DNA of 64,000 nt from Clostridia bacterium (GCA_017935065.1 JAGBIF010000019.1:1-64000), one strand, 5' to 3'. Shown: positions 1-9,052, counted from the stretch's first letter. The notes: generated by a model not told the origin, from the sequence alone. Numbers and translations: made by a program.

Positions 1-1245
1 AGTGCAATTATAGAACGCACCGTAAAGTATATTACCACTGGTAACGGTAACGCTCTTTAGCTTAGTTGGTATGTAATACGTAGTGTATGTGGTGCTGGAA
101 GTACTAGAACCGTAATAATATTGCTTAGTAGCAGTACCTCCCGTATAGCTCGAGGTACCGAATATATATCCAAAAGGATATTGATAAGTGTCGGTTGATT
201 TTTTTATGCTGCCGCCTGCGAAAGGTATCGTCATACTTTCAAGCGAGCTGCAACCCTCGAACGCAGAACTGCCGATAGAGATAACGCTATTCGGGATTGT
301 TATGCTTGTAAGCAAAGTGCAATAAGAGAACGCAGAACTGCCGATGGAGGTAACGCTATTCGGGATAGTTACGCTAGTAAGCGAGGTACAATCTTCGAAC
401 GCAGAAGAGCCGATTGCGGTTACTAAAATATCTTCATACATATCAGGAATTACTATGCTCGAAGCGTTTCCTGTGTAATCGGTTACTGCATAGGTGTTAT
501 CGCTTTGTAAGGTAAATTTCAAACCTTTGAATGATACTAAACGACACCTTGTGCATAGGTCAGATGACGCAGATGCATTGTGTCCCGCAGGTATCACGAT
601 AGAGCTAACCTCATTTTCGGCTTTAGCATCGGAATAATTCTTATTGCATACCGCGCAATGCCAATACTCAATTGCTCCGTCGGCGGTACAAGTTGCCTCA
701 ACTCTTGCATTATGGGTAAGTCCGTGCTTCGGAATTAAAGTTGATGAAGCAATGCTTGTCGCGTTTGCATCGGTATAATTCTTATCGCATACCGAGCAGT
801 GCCAATATTCAATAGTTCCGTCGGCGGTACAAGTTGCCTCAACTCTTACGTTGTGGGTAAGAGCGTGGGTATGTATAGGGGCTTGCGGTGTGTTGGCATC
901 CGAGTCACCGTCGGGTGGTGTTGTCTGTCCGTCATCGGTGGGGGCGAGCACCCATTTTGCATACACGTTTATATCGTTTGAAAGCGACATACCAACCAAA
1001 GAGTTTGCGTCAAACGGTCTTTTCCAAGTGTCGTTATCCCAATACCAGCCCTCAAAGGTATATCCCTTCTTAGTGGGATTTTCGGGCATAGCTATTATAC
1101 TGTTGCCGCCCGTTTTTACGGTATCGTAGACCTCGCCGTCGACGATAAACTTTATCTCGAATTCAACCGAGTTGCAGGCAGAAAAGCTAAAAATAGCGAA
1201 AGCCGTCAATATAAGCGTAAGAATCAATACTAATGCCTTTTTCAT
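1..1245 (-). CDS. BspA-like leucine-rich-repeat lipoprotein (3' end outside window)
   Basis: Read on the minus strand from the ATG at 1243-1245, preceded by an AAGGAG site; the reading frame stays open to the window edge, so at least 415 residues are encoded and the C-terminus is missing. The first 24 residues form a lipoprotein signal with an FSAC lipobox (C24). An InlB/Listeria-Bacteroides type repeat follows (GYTFEGWYWDND), then two near-identical copies of a module with the core VEATCTADG and a CxxC pair, then BspA-type leucine-rich repeats (LTSVTIPNSVTSIGSSAF pattern). Such proteins are anchored outside the membrane and usually bind proteins or glycans; the ligand cannot be told. It is preceded by a structured leader with a terminator (1272-1430). 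Confidence 0.85.
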   Translation of the reverse strand, partial: MKKALVLILTLILTAFAIFSFSACNSVEFEIKFIVDGEVYDTVKTGGNSIIAMPENPTKKGYTFEGWYWDNDTWKRPFDANSLVGMSLSNDINVYAKWVLAPTDDGQTTPPDGDSDANTPQAPIHTHALTHNVRVEATCTADGTIEYWHCSVCDKNYTDANATSIASSTLIPKHGLTHNARVEATCTADGAIEYWHCAVCNKNYSDAKAENEVSSIVIPAGHNASASSDLCTRCRLVSFKGLKFTLQSDNTYAVTDYTGNASSIVIPDMYEDILVTAIGSSAFEDCTSLTSVTIPNSVTSIGSSAFSYCTLLTSITIPNSVISIGSSAFEGCSSLESMTIPFAGGSIKKSTDTYQYPFGYIFGTSSYTGGTATKQYYYGSSTSSTTYTTYYIPTKLKSVTVTSGNILYGAFYNCT

Positions 1246-1271
1246 TAATTTGTCTCCTTCTTTTCCGATAC

Positions 1272-1303
1272 AAAAATAAAAATGCGCCCGCAACGCGAGC
1301 GCA
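1272..1303 (-). terminator. Intrinsic terminator in the lipoprotein leader
   Basis: On the minus strand TGCGCTCG pairs with CGGGCGCA (one G-U) around a 5-nt loop, directly followed by UUUUUAUUUUU. It sits between the leader RNA and the Shine-Dalgarno of the lipoprotein gene, so read-through must be regulated or leaky if this promoter serves the gene. Confidence 0.75.
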
Positions 1304-1430
1304 CCCAAATTATGTACTCCACATTGCTGCGACACAATTCTTCAACATTCTAACGATATGTATAGGAAAAAGTGGAAGTACTAAAATGGCATAGTACACC
1401 CATATCGTCAGAATATTGAATTATGTCGCA
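1272..1430 (-). ncRNA. Structured leader RNA or independent small RNA with own terminator
   Basis: Starts 6-7 nt after a perfect sigma-A promoter. The 5' arm (1401-1430) and a 3' arm (1328-1360) form a long imperfect stem (GCGACATAATTC against GAATTGTGTCGC, plus CGATATG against CATATCG). The apical part holds a small hairpin with GTACTA/TAGTAC arms. The loop segment GTACTTCCAC can pair with GTGGAGTAC just 3' of the long stem, giving a possible pseudoknot. The RNA ends in a terminator 27 nt before the lipoprotein ATG. This fits either a 5'-UTR attenuator/riboswitch or a free RNA of about 160 nt. I do not recognise a known class. Confidence 0.65.
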
Positions 1431-1435
1431 AGGTG

Positions 1436-1464
1436 ATTATACCACTTCTGGGAAGAAATGTCAA
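1436..1464 (-). promoter_or_regulatory. Consensus sigma-A promoter for leader RNA / lipoprotein
   Basis: TTGACA at 1459-1464 and TATAAT at 1436-1441 on the minus strand with a 17-nt spacer, a perfect match to the housekeeping consensus. The predicted start lies at about 1429-1430, the base of the long stem. Confidence 0.85.
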
Positions 1465-2018
1465 GACATCTTGTTTTTATTTAGAAAATAAAAAACAGAT
1501 ATATTCGGATTTGTTATCCTTGTATATCTGTCTTTGTTATGTTATATGGTATACAATTAACCCGACAAAACTCAACCGAATTTTCGGTATCGCCATAGGC
1601 GACAAAACGCGCGCTATTTTGCGTTTTGCGAAAATTCATAGCAAGGCAAAACGAAAGCCCGATTTTTGCGATAGTGAGAGCCTTGCGTACACGGCGGGAG
1701 AGAGCCCGACGCTTTGCGTCGCCCTGCGGGTTCGACTGCGGGCTTTGCCCTCCGCTCAGGATGACATTTCCCCCGCCCTACGGGTGCAGATGCGTACAGA
1801 GTGCAAAGCCTCCCACGCCCGCAGGCATATCACGCGCGAAGCGCATATCACTTTTGCTTAAAAAGCAAAAATATCACGTTTGTTTTGCAAATAAATATTG
1901 CGAAACAAATATATCACGCCTTGCTTGCAAGGCATATTCCCCCGCCCTACGGTACACCTTATGCGGTCCCCCAAGTTTGCAACGCAAACTTTCAGGATGC
2001 TCTGCATCCCTATTCCCA
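1465..2018. repeat. Gene-free region filled with short palindromes
   Basis: No convincing gene. The region is built from small perfect palindromes: 1708-1720 (GACGCTTTGCGTC), a run of hairpins at 1822-1937 separated by the constant word ATATCAC, 1973-1991 (AAGTTTGCAACGCAAACTT) and 1996-2008 (GATGCTCTGCATC). The 12-mer CCCGCCCTACGG occurs at 1772 and 1941. Open frames crossing it have no ribosome binding site and read repeat sequence. Confidence 0.7.
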
Positions 2019-3620
2019 TCACAAGGGAAGGCTTTTGCATATCGCATACGCGGTTCTGACGGCGTCGGTGGCGCTGGAGATTATGCCTCCTGCGTAGCCT
2101 GCGCCCTCGCCTGCGGGGTAGAGGCCGCGGACGGTGAGGCACTCGCGCGTTTTATCGTCGCGTAGGATGCGCACGGGGGATGTGGTACGGGTTTCGGCGC
2201 CTGTCATTACGGCATCGCCTATAATGAAGCCCTGAAGATATGCCTCGTAGTCGGCAAAGCCCTCACGGATGCCGTCTGTGATATAGCTTGGAAGATAGCG
2301 CTCGGGGCGACAGGGGGTGGTGCCTATTTGGTAGGATGGGCGCACGGTGTCGGTGGCGGTATCGGTGGGATTTTTTCCCGAGAGGAAGTCGGCAACCGAT
2401 ATTGCGGGGGCGCGGTAGTCACCGCCGCCTGCGAGATAGGCGAGGCGCTCTATTTTTCTTTGGTATTCTATGCCCGCAAGAGGGTGGTCGCTTCCGAAGT
2501 CCTCGGGGGTTACCGACACGAGATGCGCGGCATTTGAGTTATCCGCCATACGGGCGTATTCGCTCATACCGTTGGTGACTACACCTCCCTCCTCGCTCGT
2601 CGCGGGGACTACAGTACCGCCAGGACACATACAGAAGCTATACAGGCTTCGTCCGCCCTTAAGGTGTGTGACGAGGTGATAGGATGCGGTGCCGACCTGC
2701 CCTGCAAGGGATGTGTCACCGTAAATGAGCTTATTTATATAATCTCTCGGATGCTCAAGCCTCACACCGACACCGAAGCCCTTTGCTACCATAGGCACAC
2801 CGAGCCGATATAGCATATCGTAGGTATCTCTCGCGCTATGTCCTGTGGCAAGTATTACCGTGTCGGTATGCAGCGTGACGGTATCGCCGTCCTTTTCGTA
2901 GGTGATGCCCTGAATAGCGCCGTCTCTTATAATAAGACCTGTAAATTTCGCTCGGTATATAAAGCTTCCGCCGAGCGACTTTATTTTTTCTCTTACATTC
3001 CTTACGATAGAGGGTAGCTTATCGGTGCCGAGGTGCGCGCCGACTGTATAGAGGATATCCTCATCGGCACCCGCGCTTACTAGCTCACGCAAAACGAAGC
3101 TCTTGAACTCATCCATTGAGCCGACCTTGAGCTTTCCGTCAGAGAAGGCACCTGCACCTCCCTCACCGAACTGGATATTGCTCTCGGGGTTAAGGCTTGC
3201 AAGCTTAAAGAATTTTCCAACGGCAAGCGCTCTTTCCTCTACCGCCTCACCGCGCTCAAGCACTATCGGGCGGGCACCCGCGAGCGCAAGATACAGTGCC
3301 GAGAAGAGCCCAGCGGGACCTGCTCCCACTACAACGGGTGAGAGCGTGCCCCCGTAGGCGGGGATATCAAGCATATAAGGGGTATGGACAAACACACGCT
3401 TTCGCATCTTGAGAAGCCCCGCCTCGCGCTCGGCGCCTACCTCTATCGCGACGGTGAGAAGATAGTGCGGTGTGTCGGTGAGCTTAAGTGTCTTTTTGAG
3501 AATTTCATAAGAGGATATCTCACACCGCGGAAAGCCGAGCGAGGCTTCAATAGCGTCATAAATATCGTTTGTATTATAACTTATCTTTACATTTATGTCG
3601 GTTTTTACCAAAGCTCTCAC
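2019..3620 (-). CDS. NAD(P)/FAD-dependent oxidoreductase, COG2509 type
   Basis: 533 residues from a GTG at 3618-3620. A TTG at 3609-3611 has a better placed GAGGTGAG site, so the real product may be three residues shorter. A small N-terminal domain of about 90 residues precedes a Rossmann FAD-binding motif (VVVGAGPAGLFSAL, near residue 97), then GEGGAGAFSDGKL and ATGHSARDTY, and a C-terminal FAD-contact segment (GLYPAGEGAGYAGGI). This order matches the COG2509 family of cytoplasmic flavoproteins, whose substrate is unknown. Monocistronic, with its own promoter at 3682-3710. Confidence 0.88.
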   Translation of the reverse strand: MRALVKTDINVKISYNTNDIYDAIEASLGFPRCEISSYEILKKTLKLTDTPHYLLTVAIEVGAEREAGLLKMRKRVFVHTPYMLDIPAYGGTLSPVVVGAGPAGLFSALYLALAGARPIVLERGEAVEERALAVGKFFKLASLNPESNIQFGEGGAGAFSDGKLKVGSMDEFKSFVLRELVSAGADEDILYTVGAHLGTDKLPSIVRNVREKIKSLGGSFIYRAKFTGLIIRDGAIQGITYEKDGDTVTLHTDTVILATGHSARDTYDMLYRLGVPMVAKGFGVGVRLEHPRDYINKLIYGDTSLAGQVGTASYHLVTHLKGGRSLYSFCMCPGGTVVPATSEEGGVVTNGMSEYARMADNSNAAHLVSVTPEDFGSDHPLAGIEYQRKIERLAYLAGGGDYRAPAISVADFLSGKNPTDTATDTVRPSYQIGTTPCRPERYLPSYITDGIREGFADYEAYLQGFIIGDAVMTGAETRTTSPVRILRDDKTRECLTVRGLYPAGEGAGYAGGIISSATDAVRTAYAICKSLPL

Positions 3621-3681
3621 CTCGCCTTTACGTTTTTACTTATGAATTTTCAGAGCGATTTATATAGTACATTACTCTATT

Positions 3682-3710
3682 ATTTTACTATATTTCACCT
3701 ATCTTGTCAA
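3682..3710 (-). promoter_or_regulatory. Sigma-A promoter for the COG2509 oxidoreductase
   Basis: TTGACA at 3705-3710 and TAAAAT at 3682-3687 on the minus strand, spacer 17 nt, about 60 nt upstream of the start codon. Confidence 0.7.
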
Positions 3711-3806
3711 GCATCTTTCAAATTTCAGGTGCCGTATGCGTATATTTCTCGGTGTCAGCGTGCAACATACCGACAGAAATATGCGTTTTCAGAAAGGATT
3801 TTATTT

Positions 3807-4883
3807 ATGAAAAGATGTACTCTTTTTCTTTTGATCATTGCGCTGCTTGCAGGGTCGCTCGTCGCCTGCGGCGGTACGGGCGGCGGTGAGATTTCGGTAT
3901 TTTACTACACCTATGCCGACGCTTATATCTCATCGGTGAGGTCGGCTATGGATAACGCCTTCCGCACCTCTATGCTTAACTATAATAATTATGATGCAAA
4001 CAGCAATCAGTCAACACAGACCGAGCAGGTCGATACAGCTATTGCGAAGGGCTCAAAAATGCTTATCGTCAATATCGTTGATACGGGCAGTGACGACGCA
4101 AGCTCGGCTATCGTAGAGAAGGCAAGGCGCGCGGATATACCCGTAATATTCTTTAACCGCTCGGTATCCGAGGAAGTCGTAACGAGCTATGACAAGTGCG
4201 TATTCGTCGGCACCGACTATGAAATGGCAGGTCATATGCAGGGCGAGCTTATTGCCGATTATCTTATCAAGAATTTTAAGAGCGCCGACCTTAACGGTGA
4301 CGGCAAAATAAGCTACGTTATGTTCAAGGGACAGCAGGGCAACGCCGAGGCCGAGGCAAGAACGAAGTATGCGGTTGAGGACGCAAACAGGCTTCTTAAG
4401 GATGCATCCCTTGGCTCGCTCGTCTTTTACGATAAATCAAACTCGGGCGGATATCTTGTAGATCAGGGCGGAAACTGGTCGGCTCAGGCATCAAACGATT
4501 ATATGAAAACCATTCTGTCAAGATATTCCGAGAAAAACGGCAATATGGTTGAGCTTGTTATCGCAAATAACGATGAGATGGCGCTCGGTGCGATAGCGGC
4601 GCTTAACGAGGCGGGCTATAACAAGGAAAACGGAAAAACTATTCCCGTATTCGGTATTGACGCGACTGAGGCGGCGGTAGCCAAGATAAACAGCGGTGCT
4701 ATGACAGGTACTGTCAAGCAGGACGGCGAGGGTATGGCTAAGGCTATCGTCAAGATTTGCGAGAATATCCTCGGCGGCGGTGCTATGCTCGACGGCATAG
4801 ATAACGAGAATATTATAGGCAGCTGGCGCGTGAATATTCCCTACTCTGTCTACACCAAGGGCGAGGCCTTTCAGAAAAAATGA
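3807..4883 (+). CDS. mglB: Galactose/methylgalactoside ABC transporter substrate-binding lipoprotein
   Basis: 358 residues. The frame is open further upstream, but the ATG at 3807 has an AAAGGA site and begins a clear lipoprotein signal (LLAGSLVAC, C21). The mature part is a periplasmic-binding-protein type I sugar binder (COG1879). A calcium-binding loop of EF-hand type, DLNGDGKISYVMFKG, followed by a GQQGN segment, is diagnostic of MglB rather than RbsB. First gene of an importer operon; its stop overlaps the start of mglA by 4 nt (ATGA). Expected ligand is galactose, glucose or a methylgalactoside; the exact ligand is inferred from family. Confidence 0.9.
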   Translation: MKRCTLFLLIIALLAGSLVACGGTGGGEISVFYYTYADAYISSVRSAMDNAFRTSMLNYNNYDANSNQSTQTEQVDTAIAKGSKMLIVNIVDTGSDDASSAIVEKARRADIPVIFFNRSVSEEVVTSYDKCVFVGTDYEMAGHMQGELIADYLIKNFKSADLNGDGKISYVMFKGQQGNAEAEARTKYAVEDANRLLKDASLGSLVFYDKSNSGGYLVDQGGNWSAQASNDYMKTILSRYSEKNGNMVELVIANNDEMALGAIAALNEAGYNKENGKTIPVFGIDATEAAVAKINSGAMTGTVKQDGEGMAKAIVKICENILGGGAMLDGIDNENIIGSWRVNIPYSVYTKGEAFQKK

Positions 4884-6376
4884 GTGAATATCTTTTAACG
4901 CTTGAGGGAATGAGCAAGAGCTTCCCCGGTGTTAAGGCGCTCGATAACGCGAGCCTTCGTCTTAAGGCGGGCTCGGTACACGCTCTGATGGGCGAAAACG
5001 GCGCGGGAAAGTCAACTCTTATGAAGTGTCTTTTCGGTGTGTATTCGCCCGATAGCGGAAAAATTACGCTTGACGGCAAGGAGGTCGCGTTCAAAAGCTC
5101 TAAGGAAGCGCTTCTCGGCGGTGTCGCAATGGTGCATCAGGAGCTTAATCTCGCGCTCACAAGAACGGTATATGATAATATGTGGCTCGGAAGGATGCCG
5201 CGCGTGATACCGCATCTGCCCTTCGTCAGCGACAGGGCTATGATCAAAATGACAAAAGACCTGTTCCATAGGCTCTCGATTGAGGTTGACCCGTACGCAA
5301 AATGCGGCTCGCTCTCTATATCAAAGCGACAGATGCTTGAGATTGCAAGGGCGGTTTCCTACGGTGCCAGGGTTATCGTATTTGACGAGCCTACCTCATC
5401 TCTTAACGAGGCAGAGGCGGAAAAGCTCTTTTCAATCATCGATGGGCTGAAGCGGCAGGGGTGCGGAATTATCTATATCTCGCACAAAATGGAAGAAATA
5501 CTCAAAATTTGCGACACCGTAACGGTAATGCGTGACGGAAGGCATATCGCGACGAGCCCTGCAGACGAGCTTACAGAGGATAAAATAATCAGGCTTATGG
5601 TGGGGCGCGAGCTTACCGACAGATATCCGAAAAGAAGCTACACCAGGGGGGACGAGCTTATGCGTGTTGAGGGGCTAAACTGTCCTTACAACCAGGTGCG
5701 TGACGTGGGCTTCAAGCTTTACCGCGGTGAAATTCTCGGTATAGCAGGGCTTGACGGCGCGGGCAGGACCGAGGTGCTTGAGGCGCTTTTCGGGCTATGC
5801 ACGAGAGGCTCGGGTAAAATAATTCTTTCGGGTAAGGAAATATCCAACCGCACGCCGAAGGATGCGATAAGAAACGGCTTTGCTATGGTTACAGAGGACA
5901 GGCGCGGAAGCGGTATATTCAGCATTTTAAGCGTGCTTGATAATACCGTAATATCAAGCCTTAAGGATAATATGACGCTCGGCTTTATTTCAGGCAAGAG
6001 GGCCAGACATCACACGCGGGAATATATCAAGAGGCTTCGTATCAAGACACCGAGCGAGCTTACCAAGATAGGCACGCTTTCGGGCGGTAATCAGCAAAAG
6101 GTTATTTTCGCGAGGTGGCTGCTTACAGGTCCTACGGTGCTTATGCTTGACGAGCCGACGCGAGGCATTGACGTGCTGGCAAAGTATGAGATATACGAGC
6201 TTATAATGAATCTTGCGGGCGAGGGGTGCGGTGTTATTCTCGTCTCGAGCGAGATGCCCGAGCTTATAGGTCTTTGCGACAGAATACTCGTTATGAGCAA
6301 GGGACGGCTTGCGGGTGAGGTCGAGCGCGGCGCGAGTGAGGAAAAAATTATAGAGCTTGCGTATAAATTCGTCTGA
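4880..6376 (+). CDS. mglA: Galactose/methylgalactoside ABC transporter ATP-binding protein
   Basis: 498 residues with two fused ABC domains, the usual layout for monosaccharide importers of this class. The first domain has a canonical Walker A (GENGAGKST, about residue 38) and Walker B (VIVFDEPTSSL). The second has the degenerate P-loop typical of the family (GLDGAGRTE) but a normal signature (LSGGNQQK) and Walker B (LMLDEPTRG). Starts inside the mglB stop codon, indicating translational coupling. It energises the MglC permease on the cytoplasmic face. Confidence 0.93.
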   Translation: MSEYLLTLEGMSKSFPGVKALDNASLRLKAGSVHALMGENGAGKSTLMKCLFGVYSPDSGKITLDGKEVAFKSSKEALLGGVAMVHQELNLALTRTVYDNMWLGRMPRVIPHLPFVSDRAMIKMTKDLFHRLSIEVDPYAKCGSLSISKRQMLEIARAVSYGARVIVFDEPTSSLNEAEAEKLFSIIDGLKRQGCGIIYISHKMEEILKICDTVTVMRDGRHIATSPADELTEDKIIRLMVGRELTDRYPKRSYTRGDELMRVEGLNCPYNQVRDVGFKLYRGEILGIAGLDGAGRTEVLEALFGLCTRGSGKIILSGKEISNRTPKDAIRNGFAMVTEDRRGSGIFSILSVLDNTVISSLKDNMTLGFISGKRARHHTREYIKRLRIKTPSELTKIGTLSGGNQQKVIFARWLLTGPTVLMLDEPTRGIDVLAKYEIYELIMNLAGEGCGVILVSSEMPELIGLCDRILVMSKGRLAGEVERGASEEKIIELAYKFV

Positions 6377-6389
6377 TAAGGATAGAGGT

Positions 6390-7505
6390 ATGGAAGAAAA
6401 CAGGAATATAAGGGATAAAATCAGGGGCGCGTTTCACGGCTACGGAAACAATATAAGACAGAGGCTTGATAGCTTCAGAGCTATGAACGGCACGGATAAA
6501 AGGCGGTATATAACCGACCTTCTGCTTAATAACGCTATGTTTATAATAATCACCCTATCGGTAATTATTATAGCTATAATTGAGCCGAGCTTTTTATCTG
6601 TGGCATCTATTGTGAATATCGTCTCGCTTACCGCCTCGCGACTGCCTATCGCTCTTGGTATAGCGGGGGCAATAGTCCTTACGGGAACGGACATTTCGGC
6701 AGGACGCGCCGTGGGACTTACCGCGTGTATTACGGCTTCGCTTCTGCAAAGGGCGGGATATGCGGGCAAGATGTTTGCAGGCATCGGCCCGCTTGCTATA
6801 CCGCTCGTTATTCTCGCGGTGTGCGCGGTGGGTGCTATCATTGGCTTTGTCAACGGATTTTTCGTGGCAAAGTTTAAGCTTCACCCATTTATAGTTACAC
6901 TGTCAACACAGCTTATTATCTATGGAATTGTACTTCTTTATTTACAAATAGGCGGAAACGGCGGGCAAACGCTCTCGGGGCTTGACCCCTCGTATCTTGA
7001 TTTTGTATCGGGAACACTTTTCCGTATCGGTGGCATTTCAGTACCGAAATACGTGCTTTACGCGGTCATTCTTACGGTGCTTATGTGGGTGGTATGGAAC
7101 AAGACGGTATTCGGTAAGAATATGTTTGCCGTAGGCGCAAACGAGGAGGCGGCAAGAGTAAGCGGTGTCAACGTATTCAAAACAGTGGTGGGTGTGTTCG
7201 TGCTTGCGGGCATAACCTACGGATTTACGGGCTTTATCGAGGGCGCAAGAATTGGCTCGGCGGCATCCTATACGGGTCTTAATTATGAGAGTGACGCAAT
7301 TGCCTCCTGCGTTATAGGCGGTGTGTCCTTCGTCGGCGGTACGGGTAAGATCGGCGGTATCGTCATAGGCGTTCTTCTGCTTCAGATAATATTCGTTGGC
7401 CTTAACTTCCTTTCGGTGGACCAGAACCTTTTATATATCATAAAGGGACTTATCATTCTTCTTGCGTGCGCTGTCGATATGAGAAAATATCTAAAGCGAA
7501 GATAA
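6390..7505 (+). CDS. mglC: Galactose/methylgalactoside ABC transporter permease
   Basis: 371 residues from the ATG at 6390, chosen because GGATAGAGG lies just upstream; an in-frame extension back to 6357 overlaps mglA and lacks a site. About 50 charged N-terminal residues precede a hydrophobic core with 8-10 membrane segments, and the EAARVSGVNV segment near residue 255 is the conserved cytoplasmic loop of BPD_transp_2 permeases that contacts the ATPase. Third gene of the mgl operon. Confidence 0.9.
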   Translation: MEENRNIRDKIRGAFHGYGNNIRQRLDSFRAMNGTDKRRYITDLLLNNAMFIIITLSVIIIAIIEPSFLSVASIVNIVSLTASRLPIALGIAGAIVLTGTDISAGRAVGLTACITASLLQRAGYAGKMFAGIGPLAIPLVILAVCAVGAIIGFVNGFFVAKFKLHPFIVTLSTQLIIYGIVLLYLQIGGNGGQTLSGLDPSYLDFVSGTLFRIGGISVPKYVLYAVILTVLMWVVWNKTVFGKNMFAVGANEEAARVSGVNVFKTVVGVFVLAGITYGFTGFIEGARIGSAASYTGLNYESDAIASCVIGGVSFVGGTGKIGGIVIGVLLLQIIFVGLNFLSVDQNLLYIIKGLIILLACAVDMRKYLKRR

Positions 7506-7518
7506 GTCGGGGGTGTAT

Positions 7519-7707
7519 ATGGCAAATTTATCGAAAGGACAGGGCGGTGACGGCTCAGCTATCAGCAAAAGCGGCGGAAACGGCGGAGGCGGCGGACTTT
7601 GGCGAGGTGTGAGAATGTCGGACCGAGGTGCCGATGCGATAGTTCTTTCCCTCTCGCTTTTGCTCTTTGCCTTTATTATTGCGGCCCTTATTTTAGCTAT
7701 AAAATAA
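7519..7707 (+). CDS. Small glycine-rich single-pass membrane protein
   Basis: 62 residues from the ATG at 7519 with a GGGGGTG site. A Gly/Ser-rich N-terminus (GGNGGGGGLWRG) is followed by one hydrophobic helix (residues about 39-60, LSLSLLLFAFIIAALILAI). It lies 13 nt after mglC in the same direction and looks like the last gene of the mgl operon. I recognise no family; the function is unknown. Confidence 0.6.
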   Translation: MANLSKGQGGDGSAISKSGGNGGGGGLWRGVRMSDRGADAIVLSLSLLLFAFIIAALILAIK

Positions 7708-7756
7708 AGAGGATGTCACGTTTGGCAGGCAGGAAAAAGCCTGGGAGTAAATAAAA

Positions 7757-7796
7757 AAGTCCCGTTTGCGCACTAAATGGCACAAACGGAAAAGGG
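7757..7796 (-). terminator. Intrinsic terminator after the GH88 gene
   Basis: On the minus strand CCGTTTG pairs with CAAACGG around a loop of about 14 nt and is followed closely by CTTTTTTATTT. It lies 70-110 nt past the stop codon of the GH88 gene. Confidence 0.5.
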
Positions 7797-7798
7797 AT

Positions 7799-7831
7799 AG
7801 GCTGTCTCATGTGGAAATTTGAGACAGCCTA
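7799..7831. terminator. Copy 1 of the GGCTGTCTCA hairpin family
   Basis: Arms AGGCTGTCTCA and TGAGACAGCCT, 11 bp perfect, between the convergent mgl and GH88 units. One of five related hairpins in the window (also at 15821, 23121, 32728 and 43153). The U-tract is weak here, so termination is less certain than at the other copies. Confidence 0.55.
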
Positions 7832-7864
7832 TAAAATATTAAGCGGTTCGTGTTCCTATGGAAA

Positions 7865-9052
7865 TTACCAATAGAGCTTCCAATCGGGATCGAGCATACG
7901 GTGAAGGGCCTCCATATAGAAGTAGTCGCCCCAGATATTCATCTCGTCGACACCGTTCTTCTGCGGCTTGCCGTAGGTGGCGTGAAGAAGAAGTCCGTTT
8001 GCCTCGGGTACATCCTTGGTAAGATAGTTGTCGATAAGCGAATTCATTATGATCTTCGTCGCGTTGATATAGATTTTCTTAAGAGGATCGCACTCGTCCA
8101 TATGCTTGATGCCCTCGAGCATAGCACAGAGCACTATGGCATTTGACGAGGAATCCCTCGGCTCATCATCACCGTCGGTAAAGCAGAGGTCCCAGAACGC
8201 GATATAGTCCTCGGGAAGATAATTGAGGAAGTAGTTTGTGGTCGCCTTGAAGATGTGCATCGCCTTCTCGTTCTTCTTGTAAATGTAGGTGAGCATAGGT
8301 CCGTAGCTTCCCCACGCCTGTCCTCTTGCCCACGCGGAATTGTCAAACGCGCCCTGATGAGTAGCGCCTCTTAAGGGCTTATAGGTCTTGGTGTCAAAGA
8401 AGTAGGTGTGATAGGTGCTTGCATCCTCACGGCAGACAAGGTCAACCGTGGTATTGAAGTGAGTGTAGGCAATTTTCTCATACTTTTCATCGCCCGTAAC
8501 CTCACTTGCCCAATAAAGAAGCGGTATATTGAGCAGACAGTCTACGATAAGACGGAAGTTGTCCTCAGCACCAACCTTACCCCACGCCTGAATAAAGCCT
8601 GCCTTCTCGTTATATCTTGTAATGAGATTGTCAGCGGCAAGTATCGCGGCACGCTTTGCATCCTCATCACCGCAGAGCTTCCACGCGGCAACGCAGGAGG
8701 GGATGAATACGAAGCCCATATCGTGGTGGTCGACACCGAGCTTTTCAACTATTCTCTTTAAATATGAGGGAACCTGACCGAGAGCGACCTTCTTGTATTT
8801 CTCGTCCCCCGTCATCTCGTACGCGTGCCAGAGAATACCCGTCCAGAAGCCCGTGTTCCAGCCACGGTCATTATTGACTGCGGCGTATACGTTGTTTACG
8901 CTTGAATGCTCGGGAAACTTATCGGTAAAGGTAGGAAGGGCAAAGTCGATCTTCTTTACCGCCTCGGCAAGAGCATACTCAAGCTTCTCTCTCGGAAGGT
9001 CAAAATCCGCATATCTTTCGGGGTGCTTGATTTCGGGAATATTAGGTAACAT
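7865..9052 (-). CDS. Glycoside hydrolase family 88, unsaturated glucuronyl hydrolase-like
   Basis: 395 residues, no signal peptide, so cytoplasmic; AAGGAG site 7 nt before the ATG. The (alpha/alpha)6-barrel signatures of GH88 are present: HDMGF (candidate catalytic Asp111), RLIVDCLLN (candidate catalytic Asp171), NSAWARGQAWG and DSSSNAI. Enzymes of this family hydrate the vinyl ether of unsaturated uronic acid residues left by polysaccharide lyases on chondroitin, hyaluronan, heparin or gellan fragments. The substrate cannot be told here and no lyase gene is next to it. Convergent with the mgl operon. Confidence 0.88.
   Translation of the reverse strand: MLPNIPEIKHPERYADFDLPREKLEYALAEAVKKIDFALPTFTDKFPEHSSVNNVYAAVNNDRGWNTGFWTGILWHAYEMTGDEKYKKVALGQVPSYLKRIVEKLGVDHHDMGFVFIPSCVAAWKLCGDEDAKRAAILAADNLITRYNEKAGFIQAWGKVGAEDNFRLIVDCLLNIPLLYWASEVTGDEKYEKIAYTHFNTTVDLVCREDASTYHTYFFDTKTYKPLRGATHQGAFDNSAWARGQAWGSYGPMLTYIYKKNEKAMHIFKATTNYFLNYLPEDYIAFWDLCFTDGDDEPRDSSSNAIVLCAMLEGIKHMDECDPLKKIYINATKIIMNSLIDNYLTKDVPEANGLLLHATYGKPQKNGVDEMNIWGDYFYMEALHRMLDPDWKLYW

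Noticed and set aside
1433..2165. Several overlapping open frames on both strands
   Set aside because: They lack ribosome sites, read through the palindrome repeats and have low-complexity Arg/Ala-rich products; treated as non-coding.
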